NCBI GenBank assembly: GCA_905236535.1
Contig: CAJOQN010000043.1
Span: 1-6,624, forward strand
DNA length: 6,624 bases
Reading direction: 5' to 3'
Origin: an uncultured Bacilli bacterium
Lineage (GTDB): Bacteria > Bacillota_I > Bacilli_A > RFN20 > CAG-826
Shown in pieces: positions 5,509-6,624 of this stretch; the first letter of the stretch is position 1; each line of letters starts with the position of its first letter. The translations under genes were made by a program, and so were the position numbers. The notes under the pieces were generated by a model. The model saw only the letters and a list, made by a program, of their open reading frames with translations. It searched no databases and was not told the DNA's origin.

Positions 5509-5626
5509 TGCAAAGCGAAAGTGCTAATAGGAAGTCCCATCCTTTAGAACGACAAGCGATGCTAATGAAAATTAACTATCATCCATTCAATTAATAGAAC
5601 TAGTTGAATGATTTTTGTCGTTTTAT
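5509..5626 (+). promoter_or_regulatory. Structured leader / candidate attenuator RNA
   Basis: The leader carries several features besides its terminator hairpin. A near-repeat of AAGCGA and TGCTAAT occurs twice (5513-5528, with three bases between the halves, and 5554-5566, with none). AGGA (5529-5532) can pair with TCCT (5540-5543). The segment 5545-5555 (TAGAACGACAA) pairs with 5615-5625 (TTGTCGTTTTA) over 11 bases with one G-U, enclosing the terminator hairpin and overlapping its T run. I compared it by eye with common riboswitch classes (c-di-GMP, preQ1, SAM, purine, fluoride) and found no match. It could be a riboswitch-like attenuator, a stability element for an abundant mRNA, or a small RNA of about 105 nt with read-through. 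Confidence 0.5.
5584..5616 (+). terminator. Terminator hairpin within the leader
   Basis: CATTCAATTA (5584-5593) pairs with TAGTTGAATG (5601-5610), 10 base pairs with one G-U, loop ATAGAAC. A and five T (5612-5616) follow, then GTCGTTTT. It sits between the promoter and the ribosome site of the surface-protein gene, so it must be bypassed or be only partly active for expression. Confidence 0.7.
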
Positions 5627-5632
5627 AAGGAG
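5627..5632 (+). promoter_or_regulatory. Ribosome-binding site AAGGAG
   Basis: AAGGAG is the only clear Shine-Dalgarno of the window near a start. Its last base is separated from the ATG at 5646 by 13 bases, longer than the usual 5-9. No other in-frame start lies between. Confidence 0.65.
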
Positions 5633-5645
5633 AACTTAAAATAAT

Positions 5646-6551
5646 ATGAAAAAGTCAAAAGTTATTATTCCTTCATTAGGTTTACTTTTACTCTCAACCG
5701 CTGCTTCAGTCACCGGTACTGTTGCATGGTTTACCTCAACCAGAATGGTTCAAATTTCAACCGACACCTTCGAAATCAAAAAATCCGATGGTAACTTGGA
5801 TATTTCTCTTACCGCTGGTGTTGGCACAACCGTCAGTGGCACCACTGTCAGCATTAGATCTGGTGCTGCTTTAATGGATTATTCATATAATCCAACAACA
5901 TTACGAACTTGGAAACAATCCACAGTTGGTAATTATTACCTAGTTGGTGATGCCACCGAACACCAAAAGACCGAAGCTTCTGACCCAGCTTCCGCTTGGA
6001 AGATCAATGCTACTTCCTATGCCGCTGTTTCTTGGAAAGCAACCCTCTCTTACACCTTTGGTGCTGATGAGACTCCAGTCGATTTATTCCTTGATACCCA
6101 AGTTTTAGCTGCTGCTCTTACCGCTGGCACAGCCAATCCTGAGGGTCACCAAACCTTTAAAGGTTTCAGAATGGCTTTCATCTTAGATAATAATACCTCT
6201 GCGACCGCCGTTTGGGCTCCAAATAGAGTATCATCTGAAGCTGCTAACGTTAAATGCGTTACCGGTGAAACTACAACCTCTACATTATCTGATTTAAGCG
6301 TTAACGTTCTTTATCAAAATAATGACGGTACTGCTGATGCAACCGCTATGCAACCAGCCACAGATAAGACCACCGGACATACTACTCGTGAAGACTACCT
6401 CGCCCAATTCACCACATCCGTGACAAGTCATGATGTGTACTGTGTTGTTTGGTATGAAGGTACCGATCCAGAAGTCACCGATGAAGATATCGAAGCGCGT
6501 TTAGACAAAGTTGCAGCCACTATTGGCTTCTACGTTGCCTACAATGGTTAA
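5646..6551 (+). CDS. Secreted surface protein with TasA-like N-terminus
   Basis: A 301-aa protein that starts with a signal peptide: KKSK, a hydrophobic core (7-22) and SVTGTVAWFTS (21-31). This GTxAxF pattern followed by TDTFEIKKSDGNLDIS (39-54) resembles SipW-dependent proteins of the TasA/camelysin type, in which cleavage falls just before or within the AWF region and the mature protein is a beta-sandwich that can form fibres. The rest is rich in Thr, Ala, Ser and Val with few basic residues. Two cysteines (204, 266) could form a disulfide. WYEGTDPEVTD (269-279), near the C-terminus, resembles a WxEGtD motif that I associate with this protein type from memory. No LPxTG, membrane anchor or repeat is seen, so it is probably released or polymerised. 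Higher GC and a restricted codon set (GCT, GTT, ACC, CCA) suggest strong expression. It appears monocistronic, with its own leader and terminator. The family call is by pattern; fibre formation is an inference. Confidence 0.75.
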   Translation: MKKSKVIIPSLGLLLLSTAASVTGTVAWFTSTRMVQISTDTFEIKKSDGNLDISLTAGVGTTVSGTTVSIRSGAALMDYSYNPTTLRTWKQSTVGNYYLVGDATEHQKTEASDPASAWKINATSYAAVSWKATLSYTFGADETPVDLFLDTQVLAAALTAGTANPEGHQTFKGFRMAFILDNNTSATAVWAPNRVSSEAANVKCVTGETTTSTLSDLSVNVLYQNNDGTADATAMQPATDKTTGHTTREDYLAQFTTSVTSHDVYCVVWYEGTDPEVTDEDIEARLDKVAATIGFYVAYNG

Positions 6552-6577
6552 TTCTTTGAATTAATATTAATAAAATT

Positions 6578-6605
6578 ATCCCGGAGTTTAACTCTGGGAT
6601 TTTTT
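6578..6605 (+). terminator. Terminator of the surface-protein gene
   Basis: ATCCCGGAGT (6578-6587) pairs with ACTCTGGGAT (6591-6600), one G-U, loop TTA, then TTTTT (6601-6605). It is strong and lies 26 bases after the stop. Confidence 0.92.
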
Positions 6606-6624
6606 ATCTTTAAAAAATATGAAA

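Noticed and set aside
5509..5583. c-di-GMP-I riboswitch, RNase P or SRP RNA in the surface-gene leader, prompted by GCAAAGC and AGGAAGTCCC.
   Set aside because: Only short strings agree. The conserved order of elements, the stems and the lengths expected for these RNAs are not there.
1..6624. CRISPR array, phage or toxin-antitoxin module.
   Set aside because: No regularly spaced direct repeats, no cas, integrase or phage structural proteins, and no recognisable toxin-antitoxin pair are present.

Overview
The window looks like a chromosomal segment of an AT-rich, low-GC Gram-positive bacterium. The likely group is an uncultured Bacilli or Mollicutes-related gut lineage of the RF39/Izemoplasma type. 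The evidence is the composition, a standard genetic code (Trp is TGG, TGA is a stop), short intergenic gaps, small soluble and membrane proteins, and an abundant-type secreted protein with a TasA/camelysin-like N-terminus. The lineage is inferred from protein style, not from a phylogenetic marker.

Layout from left to right. The 3' tail of an unidentified + strand gene ends at 81. Positions 82-620 have no intact gene; they hold a good terminator (227-257), a weaker hairpin, and a 46-codon gene remnant on the minus strand (434-574) that is clearly more GC-rich than its surroundings. A minus-strand membrane diguanylate cyclase (621-1754) follows. The next gap has an inverted repeat of unknown origin, then tRNA-Ser(UGA) with its own promoter and terminator (2041-2203). 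A YdeI/OmpD-associated protein (2218-2784) and a formate/nitrite-type channel (2827-3504) run rightward. They meet a leftward TtcA-like tRNA thiolation ATPase (3501-4340) tail to tail. A CDP-alcohol phosphatidyltransferase (4420-5034) diverges from the ttcA-like gene. Next is a PAS-domain gene broken by a frameshift (5058-5433). The window ends with a secreted surface protein (5646-6551) that has a structured leader of about 135 nt containing its own terminator hairpin.

Two architectural themes recur. First, six gene starts (1754-, 2218+, 2827+, 4340-, 4420+, 5058+) have a -10-like hexamer only 5-8 nt before the ATG and no well-placed Shine-Dalgarno, which suggests mostly leaderless mRNAs; the surface protein is the exception. 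Second, several stop codons lie inside terminator hairpins (3501-3504, 5032-5034, 5431-5433). Together they indicate very compact transcription units.

The genes do not form one evident pathway. A c-di-GMP synthase, a broken PAS sensor module and a TasA-like secreted protein could all belong to signalling and surface-matrix biology, but nothing in the window ties them together directly. The attenuator-like leader of the surface protein is the best candidate here for undescribed regulation.
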